Below are positions 8,325 to 18,400 of a DNA stretch of 64,000 bases, piece by piece (position 1 is the stretch's first letter; every line of letters begins with the position of its first letter). A program made the translations under genes and the position numbers. The stretch comes from Stenotrophomonas sp. UBA2629. Its GTDB lineage: Bacteria > Pseudomonadota > Gammaproteobacteria > Xanthomonadales > Xanthomonadaceae. The stretch spans positions 165,281-229,280 of the forward strand of contig DEOB01000012.1 of assembly GCA_002359895.1 (NCBI GenBank), given 5' to 3'. The notes under the pieces are model-generated. The model did no database searches, was not told the DNA's origin, and worked only from the letters and a program-made list of their open reading frames with translations.

Positions 8325-9824
8325 TCATCGCTCCGCCGCAGCGTCTTCCACCGCCAGCTCACCCTCGCGCAGTACCCGCCGCAGCAAGGTGCGGCCATTG
8401 CGATCCAAGCCCAGCACGCGCGGCTTCAGCCCATGGTGGCGATACCGGCTTACTACTTTTTCCAGCGCGGCCACGGCAGTGATATCCCACAACTGCGCGC
8501 GCGACAGATCCAGCACCACGTTGCGCCCTTCCGCAACGCGCGGGTCAAACGCATCAATGAAGGCATCGGCCGATGCGAAGAACACCTGCCCGCTCACCAC
8601 ATACCGCAGGCTGCCATCGGCATCGTCATGCGCTTCCACCTGCAGCAGGCGGGCGACCTTCAGTGCGAAGAACACGCCACTGAGCAGCACGCCTACACCC
8701 ACACCGGCGGCCAGGTTGTGCGTGCCCAGCGTCACCGCCACCGTCGCCAGCATCACCACGCCGGACAAGCGCGGATGCCGCACCAATGCACCGAGGCTGC
8801 GCCAGTCGAACGTGGACACGCTCACCATCACCATGATCGCCACCAGCGCGATCACCGGCACCTGCGATACCCACGGTTTCAGCAGCACCATCAACACCAG
8901 CAGAAACACACCGGCAAACAACGTGGACAAACGCCCGCGGCCGCCGTACTTCACGTTGCCGACGGTCTGGCCGATCATGCCGCAACCGGCAATGCCGCCA
9001 AACAGACCGGCAGCGATGTTGGCGATACCCAAACCGGTGCATTCGCGGTTTTTGGAACTGGGCGTGTCGGTGAGTTCGTCCACCACACGCGCGGTCATCA
9101 TCGACTCCAGCAGGCCCACCATCGCAATGGCCAATGCCGGCATGGCGATGATGCGCAGCGTCTGCAGATCGAACGGCAATGCCGGCAGGCCCATCCAATG
9201 CGGCAGCGAATCGGGCAGCTTGCCCAGATCGGCAACGGTGGGCAGCTCCAGCTTCAACCACGACGCCAGCACGCTCAGCACCACGATGCAGATCAGCGGC
9301 GAAGGAATCGCCCGCACACCGGGCAGCGGTAGACGCGGCAGCCCGTAGATCAATGCCAATCCCAAGCAGAGCATCGCCCAGGTGACCCACGTCGCGCCGT
9401 GCAGCTGCGGCAACTGGGCAGCAAAGATGAGGATGGCCAGTGCATTGACGAAGCCGGTGCGCACCGAACTGCTGACAAAGCGCATCAGCACGCCCAGCCG
9501 CAGCACGCCGAACAGCACTTGGATCAACCCGGCCAACAGACCTGCGGCAAACAGATACGGCAGGCCATGCGCGCTGATCAGCGGCGCGGCCACCAGGGCC
9601 ACCGAGCCGGCGGCGGCGGTGATCATCGCCGGCCGCCCGCCGAATACCGCAATCACGATGCTCAACACGAACGAGGCGAACAGACCCACCTGTGGGTCCA
9701 CCCCGGCCACGAACGAGAACGCGATGACCTCGGGAATCAGCGCAAACGTGGCGACCGCGCCGGCCAGCATTTCACGCAGGGGATTGGCGCGCCATTGCGC
9801 CAGCTCGGTACTCAGAAAGGACAT
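8325..9824 (-). CDS. SulP-family inorganic anion transporter with STAS domain
   Basis: A 499-residue inner-membrane protein with about ten to twelve hydrophobic helices (residues 15-385) and a C-terminal cytoplasmic STAS domain (about 410-480; VVLDLSRAQLWDITAVAALEKV). The N-terminal stretch AGAVATFALIPEVIAFSFVAG fits the SulP signature region. Family members carry sulfate, bicarbonate or other anions, often with Na+ or H+; the substrate cannot be told from sequence. It is transcribed alone, divergent from the methyltransferase gene. Confidence 0.9.
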   Translation of the reverse strand: MSFLSTELAQWRANPLREMLAGAVATFALIPEVIAFSFVAGVDPQVGLFASFVLSIVIAVFGGRPAMITAAAGSVALVAAPLISAHGLPYLFAAGLLAGLIQVLFGVLRLGVLMRFVSSSVRTGFVNALAILIFAAQLPQLHGATWVTWAMLCLGLALIYGLPRLPLPGVRAIPSPLICIVVLSVLASWLKLELPTVADLGKLPDSLPHWMGLPALPFDLQTLRIIAMPALAIAMVGLLESMMTARVVDELTDTPSSKNRECTGLGIANIAAGLFGGIAGCGMIGQTVGNVKYGGRGRLSTLFAGVFLLVLMVLLKPWVSQVPVIALVAIMVMVSVSTFDWRSLGALVRHPRLSGVVMLATVAVTLGTHNLAAGVGVGVLLSGVFFALKVARLLQVEAHDDADGSLRYVVSGQVFFASADAFIDAFDPRVAEGRNVVLDLSRAQLWDITAVAALEKVVSRYRHHGLKPRVLGLDRNGRTLLRRVLREGELAVEDAAAER

Positions 9825-9992
9825 GCGCGTGTACCGCCAGGGCTGACCAGGTAGGCCGGCGCACAGGGGCGGTTTTGAAGGAAGGGGCGCGAATTATGCC
9901 TGCAGCGCAACTCTTGGGCATTCACGCCGCAGCGCCATCCCACCAGCAGGCTTCAGGTAGCATGCCCTTCCCGCATCACCGTCTTCGCCCCC

Positions 9993-10835
9993 ATGCCCCA
10001 CTACACCGGCCCCCTGCTGACCCGCCCGCTGCTGGACCAACTACAGTCCGCGCTGAATAAAGGCGCAGACCAGGCCACCGCTTCGTTCGACCTGGGCCGC
10101 AGTGAGGACACCGTCAGGCTGGAGAGCGACGGTTGGCAATGGCGGGGACAGGCATTTCCGTGGCCGGCAAAGCTCAAGGACCGCACCCTCTATTACTGGG
10201 ACGGCGACGAATTCAGCGCCGCCTCGCGCTTCGGCACCGGCCTGTACAAGCTGGTGCCCACCGACTGGGGCGTACCCACCTTCGAGATCGACGGCATCAA
10301 GATGCTGGTCAGCGCGCAGGTATCACCGATGGACGATGCCCGCCGCAAAGTGGCGCTGGTGGAGCCACGCGGCAAGCAGGTGCTCGATACCTGCGGCGGC
10401 ATGGGTTACTTCGCCGCGTGCTGCCTGGACGACGGCGTGGCCGGCCTGCATTCGTTCGAGAAAAGCCCGGAGGTGCTGTGGCTGCGCACGCTCAACCCGT
10501 GGTCGCCCGACCCAGGCGCCGACTACGCGCAGGGCCGCCTGCAGCTGAAGCATGGCGACATCTCAACGGAGATCGAACAGATTGCCGATGCCTCGATGGA
10601 TGCGGTGCTGCATGATCCCCCGCGCTTCGGCATTGCCGGCGAGCTGTACTCACAGGTGTTCTACGACCACCTTGCGCGCGTGCTGCGCAAAGGTGGCCGC
10701 CTGTTCCATTACACCGGCAGCCCCAACAGACTCACCAGCGGCCGCGATGTACCGCGTGAGGTTGCCACGCGCCTGCAGAAGGCCGGCTTCAAAGCCGAGC
10801 TGGCCTTGGATGGCGTGCTGGCAATCCGCCGCTGA
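9993..10835 (+). CDS. class I SAM-dependent methyltransferase
   Basis: A 280-residue protein with a Rossmann-type SAM site: motif I VLDTCGGMGYFAACC at about residue 130, an acidic residue after beta-2 (FEKSPEV), and motif IV DAVLHDPPRFGIAG. The DPPRF sequence resembles the [ND]PP[YF] motif of enzymes that methylate amino groups on nucleic acids or proteins, but the substrate is unknown. Residues 1-125 form an extra N-terminal domain. It ends two bases before the convergent gcd stop. Confidence 0.8.
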   Translation: MPHYTGPLLTRPLLDQLQSALNKGADQATASFDLGRSEDTVRLESDGWQWRGQAFPWPAKLKDRTLYYWDGDEFSAASRFGTGLYKLVPTDWGVPTFEIDGIKMLVSAQVSPMDDARRKVALVEPRGKQVLDTCGGMGYFAACCLDDGVAGLHSFEKSPEVLWLRTLNPWSPDPGADYAQGRLQLKHGDISTEIEQIADASMDAVLHDPPRFGIAGELYSQVFYDHLARVLRKGGRLFHYTGSPNRLTSGRDVPREVATRLQKAGFKAELALDGVLAIRR

Positions 10836-10836
10836 C

Positions 10837-13224
10837 TCACCGCGCTTTCGTCGGTAGCGCGAAGGCGATGACGTAATCCCCCACGTCTTTCGAATACGCC
10901 GCCCCGCCCACGGACACCAGAATGAATTGCCGCCCTGTCACGGGCGACACATAACTCATCGGTGTCGCGCTGGACCCCACCGGCAACGGCGCTTTCCATA
11001 CCTCGCGCCCGTCACGCGCGTCGTAAGCCCGCAGGTAGTAGTCCTGGAAGCCAGCAAAAAACACCAAACCCGCATCCGTGCTGAGGGTGCCGCCATACGT
11101 GGGCATGCCCATCTTCATCGGCAGGCCCAAGGTGATGCCGGCGGGCCCGAGCTGTTCGGCGGTGCCGGCCGGCACCTGCCAGGCAATGCGACGCGTGCGC
11201 AGATCCACCGCACTCAACGTGCCGAACGGTGGCTGCACGCACGGCACACCCAAGCGCGACAACCAGATGGTGGTGTACACGCCGTAGGGTGTGCCGGCCT
11301 GCGGTGAAGGGCCGTGACCATCACTCACCGGCGGATGCGTTTTGGAGTACTCCGCATATAGCTCACGCGGAATCAGCTGGAAGATGCTCGGCACACGGAT
11401 GTCATTGAGAAACACGCGCTGGTTCTGCGTATCCACCGACACACTGCCCCAGTTCATGCCGCCGATATTGCCCGGATGCTGGATTGCCAGCTTCTCGCCC
11501 GGCGGAGTGAAATCGCCGTCGTAACGCATCTTGCGGAACGCAATGCGGCATGCCAACTGGTCGAACATGGTCATGCCCCACATCCGCTGCTCGTCCAGTT
11601 TTTCCACACCAATGGACGGCATGCCAACCGAATACGGCTGCGTGGCGGAAAGTGTTTCTTCCGCCACCGCGCCATTCTGCGGAACGGCTTTCTCCACCAT
11701 ATCCGTCAACGGCCTGCCGGTAGCACGGTCGAGCACGAAAATCTGACCGCGCTTGGTGGTCTGCAGCACCGCCGCCACATTGCGCCCGGTTTCATCGGGA
11801 AAATCGAGCAACGCCGGTTGCGAGGGCAGATCGTAATCCCAGACGTCGTGATGCACGGTCTGGAATTTCCAACGCGGCCGACCGGTGTTGATGTCCAACG
11901 CCACCAGGCTGGAGTTGTATACCTCAGAACCTTTCGGCCGCCCTTGGCCAAAGTAGTCCGGCGTCGCGTTGCCCAAGGGTGCGTACACAAGGCCCAGCGC
12001 ATCGTCATACGCTGCGGCCGTCCACATGTTCGGTGTGCCGCGCGTATAGGTCTGCCCTTCCGGCGGCAATTTGGTGATCTCCGGATTGCCCAGATCCCAC
12101 GCCCATACCAACGCACCGGTGCGCGCATTGAAGGCCCGGATGACGCCAGACGGCTCCTCGCGGCGCTGGTTGTCCACCACCCAACCGCCGATCACCACCA
12201 GATCGCGCGCCACCAACGGCGCCGATGTCTGGAAGTAAAAGCCGCGATCAATCTGCCCCATACCCTGCGACAGCTGCACCGTGCCGCCATTGCCAAAGCC
12301 CGCGCACAGCTGGCCCGTTCTGGCATCCAGCGCGATCAGCCGCGCATCGGCCGTGGTCTCGATGATGCGTTCGGCACAGCTTGGCTGCGGCAGGCTGGCG
12401 CCATTGACCAGGTCGGCGGCATCGGCCGAGGTAATCACCATGGCATCGGCCGGCAAACGGTAGAAGCCCAAACCACGGCAGCGCTGCCAGAACGGCGCGC
12501 GCACCACCGGGTCATGCTTCCAACGCAGCTTGCCGGTGTCCGCATCCAGCGCCGTGACGATGTTGTTGCGCGAGCACGAATACACCGTGTCACCGATCTG
12601 CAGTGGCGTGTTCTGGTCAACGCCGGGGCCGCTGTCGCCGGTGCGGTACATCCACGCCTGCTGCAACTGCGACACGTTCTTCAGATTGATCTGATCAAAC
12701 GGCGCATTACGCAGCCCCTCGGTGGTGCGGCCATAGGCGCTCCAATCCAATGCTGCGTTGTCGCCTTGCGGTGTCTTATAGGCAATACCCTTGCCCGGTT
12801 GAATCACGCCATGCGGGCGGAATGCCAATGCAAAGCCGGCCACAAACAACACTCCGAACACTGCTGCGCCTGCATACCGCACCTTGCCGCGCCACGCCGT
12901 TGGTGTCGCAGCTGCTTCCGATGCAGGCGCCAACAGCAGAGCCAGTGCAGCCAAAGCCAGCGGCGCCATCAATCGCGGAAACAACGCCCAGTAATCGGCA
13001 CCGCTTTCCCACAATGCCCAGGCGATCGTCACCAGTGCGACAGCGGCAACGATGCCTGCCCCACCGTTGCCACGCCATAGCCGCAGCGCGGCCCAGAGAT
13101 ACGCCGCACCCACGAGCAGGTAGTAAGGCGAGCCCTTCAGCGACAGTAACCATATGCCGCCGGCCAACAGGCCCGCGCCCATCAGCCCGAGCAGCAGCGC
13201 AAACAGACGTCGCAACACTCCCAT
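10837..13224 (-). CDS. gcd: membrane-bound PQQ glucose dehydrogenase (GDH/QDH family)
   Basis: A 795-residue quinoprotein, matching the ~796-residue length of known Gcd. Five N-terminal hydrophobic helices (about 1-140) anchor it in the inner membrane, and the rest forms the periplasmic eight-bladed PQQ propeller (DWSAYGRTTEGLRNAPFDQI at its start; repeated W-containing blades). The family oxidises aldoses such as glucose to the lactone and passes electrons to ubiquinone; related enzymes use quinate or shikimate. The ATG at 13224 is chosen over 13317 because AAGGGGA precedes it and the family starts there. Activity needs externally supplied or host-made PQQ; no pqq gene is in this window. Confidence 0.92.
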   Translation of the reverse strand: MGVLRRLFALLLGLMGAGLLAGGIWLLSLKGSPYYLLVGAAYLWAALRLWRGNGGAGIVAAVALVTIAWALWESGADYWALFPRLMAPLALAALALLLAPASEAAATPTAWRGKVRYAGAAVFGVLFVAGFALAFRPHGVIQPGKGIAYKTPQGDNAALDWSAYGRTTEGLRNAPFDQINLKNVSQLQQAWMYRTGDSGPGVDQNTPLQIGDTVYSCSRNNIVTALDADTGKLRWKHDPVVRAPFWQRCRGLGFYRLPADAMVITSADAADLVNGASLPQPSCAERIIETTADARLIALDARTGQLCAGFGNGGTVQLSQGMGQIDRGFYFQTSAPLVARDLVVIGGWVVDNQRREEPSGVIRAFNARTGALVWAWDLGNPEITKLPPEGQTYTRGTPNMWTAAAYDDALGLVYAPLGNATPDYFGQGRPKGSEVYNSSLVALDINTGRPRWKFQTVHHDVWDYDLPSQPALLDFPDETGRNVAAVLQTTKRGQIFVLDRATGRPLTDMVEKAVPQNGAVAEETLSATQPYSVGMPSIGVEKLDEQRMWGMTMFDQLACRIAFRKMRYDGDFTPPGEKLAIQHPGNIGGMNWGSVSVDTQNQRVFLNDIRVPSIFQLIPRELYAEYSKTHPPVSDGHGPSPQAGTPYGVYTTIWLSRLGVPCVQPPFGTLSAVDLRTRRIAWQVPAGTAEQLGPAGITLGLPMKMGMPTYGGTLSTDAGLVFFAGFQDYYLRAYDARDGREVWKAPLPVGSSATPMSYVSPVTGRQFILVSVGGAAYSKDVGDYVIAFALPTKAR

Positions 13225-13377
13225 GCCGTTCCCCTTGCCGTTGGAGCCACTGTCACGCGCCGACACCGGCCCCTCCCCGGCTTCGGGCAACAGCGGTATC
13301 GGCGTGATTTTCCCCAAAAGCGGAACGATGCGACGTCAACAAACCTTCACCCGGCCCTACCTTGCCCCCACACGGGG

Positions 13378-14637
13378 CTAGAGATCGTAGGACAGAAGGT
13401 CGTATCCGGTTGCCGCACGCACCACACGCCGGTGCACGAACGAACCGCTGCCACCATTGGTGAGCACCACGATTCCCCGCCCGCGCTGCGCATCACCCAA
13501 TGCGAAATTCTTGAAGATGCCGCTGTTGCTGCCGGAGTGATAGAACACCGGACCATCGCGGGTTGTTTCCATGTTCCAGCCAAGGCCTTTGTCCGTCCAG
13601 CGTCCTGGCAGCGTGATCTGGGGCGTCAGCATGGCCTGTCGCGAGGCTTCGCTGATCTGCCATTGCGCCCGCGCGTGGCCGGCCATCATCAAGGTCATGA
13701 ACCTCGCATAGTCCTGCACCGTCGTGCGCAGGCTGGCCGCTGCGTTGGCCATCAGGTCACCGGCCCATTCCACTCCGGCATGCGGAGCCAGCGCCTTCAC
13801 TTCCGGCAGCGCACGCTTGGCATCCTCGTACTTCCACGCAGACAGCGGCTTGCCCCAGCGGTCGGCAACCTGCTGGGCAACGCTCCAGTGTTCGCGAAAC
13901 GCCTGACGCGGTGCAGATGTATCAGCACTGTCATGCGCGCGGTACCCGTGCACGGAACGCGCGGCAAGGTCGGCATTCCAGGTGTAGCTGCTGTCGCGCA
14001 TGCCGGCCGGCGTAAACAGGTGCAACTGCATGGCGTCATCCAGACTCTGGTCGGTGAGTGCTTCCACCACCAACTGCAACCAGAAGAACGCCTCGCCGGA
14101 ATAATTGATGCGCGTCCCCGGCGTGACCATCGGCACCAGCTGCTCCGTCGCCGGTGACGTGCGCCAGTCCGGCAGTCCAGTGGTATGGCGCAACACATCG
14201 CGCGCGGTGATCAGCGCCAACCACGGATGGTCGGATAGATAATCAGGCCGCCGGTATTCGAGCAACGGGCGGTCAAGGTCAATCACTCCTTGGTCGGCCA
14301 GCTGCATCACCAGGTAAGCAAACACCGGCTTGCTCAGCGATGCATCCTCAAACACCGTGCGCGCATCAATGGCGGTGCTGGACTGCGCATCGCTCATACC
14401 AAAGCCCTGGCTCCACGCCAGCGCACCGTTCTCGATCACGGCAATGCCTACACCGGGCACCGCAAAGGCCTGCATGATCCGAGGCAGCTCGGCGAGAAAC
14501 GCATCATCAGGAATCCACGAACGCTGTTTGCCATCGACGCATGACGCCGCCTTAGCACGGAGCGCAGGCAACGCCGCCAACGCACCAAGCGCCGCGACGT
14601 GAGCAATGAAACGACGACGATCTGGACGACTCGGCAT
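13378..14637 (-). CDS. exported serine hydrolase of the beta-lactamase / PBP4* class
   Basis: A 419-residue protein with a twin-arginine-like signal (RRRFIAHVAALGALAALPAL). The SxxK active-site motif is SLSK in EDASLSKPVF, the second motif is YSG in INYSGEAFF, and a HSG triad-like motif occurs in FYHSGSNSGIF. This is the class C beta-lactamase-related family, which includes esterases and D-aminopeptidases as well as beta-lactamases, so resistance cannot be claimed. Translation from 14637 (MPSRPDRRRF) is preferred since the upstream 44 residues of the open frame do not look coding. Confidence 0.85.
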   Translation of the reverse strand: MPSRPDRRRFIAHVAALGALAALPALRAKAASCVDGKQRSWIPDDAFLAELPRIMQAFAVPGVGIAVIENGALAWSQGFGMSDAQSSTAIDARTVFEDASLSKPVFAYLVMQLADQGVIDLDRPLLEYRRPDYLSDHPWLALITARDVLRHTTGLPDWRTSPATEQLVPMVTPGTRINYSGEAFFWLQLVVEALTDQSLDDAMQLHLFTPAGMRDSSYTWNADLAARSVHGYRAHDSADTSAPRQAFREHWSVAQQVADRWGKPLSAWKYEDAKRALPEVKALAPHAGVEWAGDLMANAAASLRTTVQDYARFMTLMMAGHARAQWQISEASRQAMLTPQITLPGRWTDKGLGWNMETTRDGPVFYHSGSNSGIFKNFALGDAQRGRGIVVLTNGGSGSFVHRRVVRAATGYDLLSYDL

Positions 14638-15388
14638 TCCCGCGAACCTCCGTTCTGGAGCGATCAAACTGCGGTTGTCGTTCGGCCGGTGGCCGCAACG
14701 AGCGCTTGGTGTTTGCTTCGGCAAAGGCCAAGGCAGAGCCAATGTGCGCGAACGCCACTCGAAATCCAACAGAGCGGCCGAATTTCCCCGAGATTCGTCA
14801 AAGGCCGCAGGCTTCAGGAAAGAGCCGACACGCCAAACTGTTGAAATTCATCCATTCAACTGGTGGCCCACCATCAATCGAAAAGCGAACCTATCCAGCT
14901 GAATCTAAACAACATTAAACCAGGCCAATGTAAATGTTACTCACCACGTTACTCACACCAGAAAAACCAAACCAACTTCGAATCCAGTGCGCGGCGAAGG
15001 CTCTTTCTGCGCGGGAAGCAATGTTTCGTGCGGGCGCCCTAACCATCAAGACCCTCGCAACCCTAGCGCAGCCTATCATCCCCTAAGAGCTACCGGCAGC
15101 AGATCTTTCAACGGAATGCCGGTATCCGTTTCCACAAAAATCTGCGTACGCCCGGCTGGGCGACGCGCCCCACGCAGCAAACCGACTTGGTGTTGCAAGC
15201 GCCGCTCGCTGCGGTGTGGAGGCGCAAACCCGTTTACACAGAATCTGCACACGCTCCGTCCTGGAGTTCCCAGGTGGCCTTCCAAGATGGCATCGCCGTC
15301 ATCCGAGCACTGGGCGAGAGATTGGAGACCAGCATCTCCACTTCATCTAGGCCCTCCTTACATAGTGGCACCCGCAGCAACAAAGAAA
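14638..15388. other. intergenic region, no confident gene
   Basis: About 750 bases without a convincing gene. The part from 14830 to 14990 is AT-richer. A short minus-strand frame at 15076-15285 has plausible codon use but no family match that I can see. An IS256-type terminal sequence occurs at 15231-15257, so this may be the scar of an insertion. Confidence 0.5.
15231..15257 (+). repeat. orphan IS256-type terminal repeat
   Basis: The 27 bases here closely match the right end of the deleted IS256 element at 29971-29996: both contain TTACAC and end in the same 13 bases CTGCACACGCTCC. No transposase coding sequence could be read next to it, so it is probably a decayed end or solo repeat. Confidence 0.45.
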
Positions 15389-15411
15389 GCCGCCCCAGTA
15401 GCTGGGGCGGC
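15389..15411 (-). terminator. terminator of the autotransporter gene
   Basis: A perfect 10-bp stem (15389-15398 with 15402-15411, GCCGCCCCAG arm) with a three-base loop lies 33 bases beyond the autotransporter stop. On the minus strand it is followed by TTTCTTTG, as expected for transcription leftwards. Confidence 0.85.
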
Positions 15412-15443
15412 CTGTTAACTACTCGGTCGTATCCCGGAGTGGA

Positions 15444-18400
15444 TTACCAGCTGTACTTCAAGCCGACCTGGCCACCGATGTCGCGATAGCCATCCTTACC
15501 GGACTGTCCACTGAAATGGCCCCAACCAGTCCAACCGCTGTCCAGTTGCAACTGCGCGCCCACCTTCAGCTCATACCGATCCTTTGGAGTTCCCCCCTCC
15601 AGCGCTTCGCCGTCAAAGGCAACTGAAGTGATCTTGGAGTGGTGATACCAATTCGCCGTCACGAACGGCTGCACTCGATTGCCCTCCATGCCGATCGCAT
15701 GGCCGTAGGCACGCAGGCCCACACGAGTCGTCAATCCGCCACCCTGTTCCACGGATACCACCGTACCATTCGCTTCGATGTGGTCGTCGCCGTCATAGTC
15801 CGTATAGACAACCTGAGTCTGCGGTTCCAAGTAGAAAGCCCTGGTCTCGTTGGCAAACACCTTCCATGCATAACCGATCTCCACCGACCCAGTCAGAGTG
15901 TTTGCGTCGTAGCGTTCTTCAACCAAGCCATCGCCATGCACGCTGTTCTTGTAGCGGCCTGCCTGCAGCCACGCATCAATGTAAGTGCCGGTAGCTTCAG
16001 CCGGACGCGCAAACCAATTGCCATAAACCCCCAGAGCAACGCCGTCCACTTTCCCCTTGGCTGCGTATCCCGTGAGCGCAGAGGTTGCGGTGCTGTTTGC
16101 TTGACCAGCGGCGGCCATGACGCCGATCTGACCACGACTGGTCTGTCCCCACCGGGCGATATCGGAGCCAATCTGCAGCAAAGAACTATCGCTACTGACA
16201 TCGACCTGACCCTCACCCACACCATAGTCAATCTGATTACGAGTCACCCGAGCCCATACGCCACCCAGCTTGTCGTCGTCCTTCAGTCGTTCGGCCAAGT
16301 TGGGCTCACCCAAACGATCATGCATCGCATGCTGGAACATACCAACCGCCACTGACTGGTTGGCAAGATACGCGCCAATCTCCGGGCGCAGGACGGGCGC
16401 CGGCGGGGGATCAACGGGACCAATCGTGCAACCAGGTGCACTCGGATCCAACTCGCATGGATCCGGCTGCACGACAGGCGGCAACTCGGAACGCAAGTAC
16501 CAATCACCATCGTTGGGATCTGTCTTACCACCCTTGAACAGGAAGTACTCGTACTGGCCACCCACAGCTCGACCGGACAGGTTGAACTCAGCGTTTGAAG
16601 CGCCATCGACTTCGATGATCTGAATGCCGTCCATTGTTTGTGCGCCGACGCCGCCAACGTTGTTCACAGCCACGTTCGCCTGACCGGAGGTATTACCCAA
16701 TACATGTAGCTTATCGCTGGCAGACAGGTCGTCACCCAATACCGTGTTCATCAACAACGTACCGCCGTTGCTGACAAAATCTCCGGCAACCGTCAACGTC
16801 TTGAAATCGTTTGCGTCAGGCGCCTGAAAGGCAATCATGCTGTCGTTCAACAACAGTTGACCTACCATCGAGTCTCCCGTCATCAACCAACTGGAGCCAT
16901 TGGCAAGTTGCAGATCATCAACTGCGCCGTTTGTCTTTCCGGCCCAAGTCGAAGCACGGTCAATATTCAGAGACGTCGCACCTGTAGTGGCGCCGCTGCC
17001 AAATACAACGTCACCAACAGCAACTACGCGATCATCCATGCGCACCGTCGTGGCAGCGTCACCAACCTGCTCAACGAATACGCCATTACCGCCGCTGATA
17101 CTGGCTGCAGCAGATAGATTGATGTTGCCCGCATCGCTGCGTATTGCACTGTCCTGCACACTGACCAGCGTGCCGCCAGCCATGTCCAGAGTGCTGCCGA
17201 TCACATGCGCACCGACTGCGCCGATGCCCTCAGCGCGTACGTGCGAATCACCCAGTTCTACACCTGCATCGTATTCGGCAACCACGCCATGCGCACCGTC
17301 ACCACGGGTGAGCACGCTGCTACCGTTTGCAATGATGCTGGCCCCCGCCGGACCATAGGCATACAAGCCATGGCTACCGCTGCCAAGGGTCTCGATGCGA
17401 CTATCACTGAGGTCAAGAAAGGCACGAGCGCCATCCACAGCAGCCCCGGAATGGATCGGACTGGCACAGCCGTCACCGGAGCCCACAACCAGCGAACATG
17501 CCATTGCGCCAAAAGCATTGTCGCCCTCAGTAAGGACTTGCACGTTGGCGGCATTAAGCACTGTGTCCGCATCGCCTAGATTGCCCGCGACCTGCGCCAG
17601 GAGACCTATCGAGGAACCGCCATGGGTCACAACCTGGCTGCTGCGGATATCCACCTGTCCACCCCACTCTGCGACCACACCAGAAGCGGTAGTGTCGCCA
17701 GCATTGGTACCGAAGGTTTCCACCCGAACGTTGTTTGCCTGCAAGTGAGATCCGGCTCCCATCGCATCCAGACCGTAAGCGCCATTGCCATGCGTCGTCA
17801 GGCGGACATCGGTGAGAGCGACTACGCCGCCGTCATAGGCTCGACCCCCCATTGCCACGTCACCCGTGGTGGTGATGTCCGCAGAGGACAGGGTCAAGCT
17901 TGAACCAGCAGTATCGGCGACTGCACCATGTGCATAGCTTCCCTCCGTATTGACTGTCACGCCATTAACGTCAACCGAGCCGCCGTTGTTTGCCCGCAGG
18001 CCATAGGCGTGATCGCCCTCGGTGGTGGCGCGGATATTGCTGCCCGTCACCGTTGCGCCGGCACCTGTCGCCTCGACCGCGTGCGCATAGTCCTCATGCG
18101 TCAGAACATCGACATCAGACAGATCAACCCGGCTCGCGCCAATCGCTTGTACGCCCGTCGCAGTTGCATCGATGCTCAGCTGGCTCAACTGCATGACCGC
18201 GCCCGCTGCAGATTGTGCCCCTATGCTCCCCGCACCCGTGGTAGTGATGCTGCCGCCGTGCATCGTCACACTCGATGACAGACCTGCACTAACGCCGCTG
18301 GAAACCACCCCGCGAGCGCCTGCACCCTCGGTGCGGATGCTTACGTTGTCCAGCAACAGGCTACCGTTGCCACCGTAGGCGACCGCGCCCTTGGCGCTAT

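Noticed and set aside
11476..13080. 534-residue open frame on the plus strand
   Set aside because: Antisense to the PQQ glucose dehydrogenase, with His/Arg/Gln-rich shadow composition.
13378..14637. Interpretation as an antibiotic-resistance beta-lactamase
   Set aside because: The SxxK and HSG motifs place it in the broad class C-like hydrolase family, which is mostly esterases and peptidases; resistance cannot be inferred.
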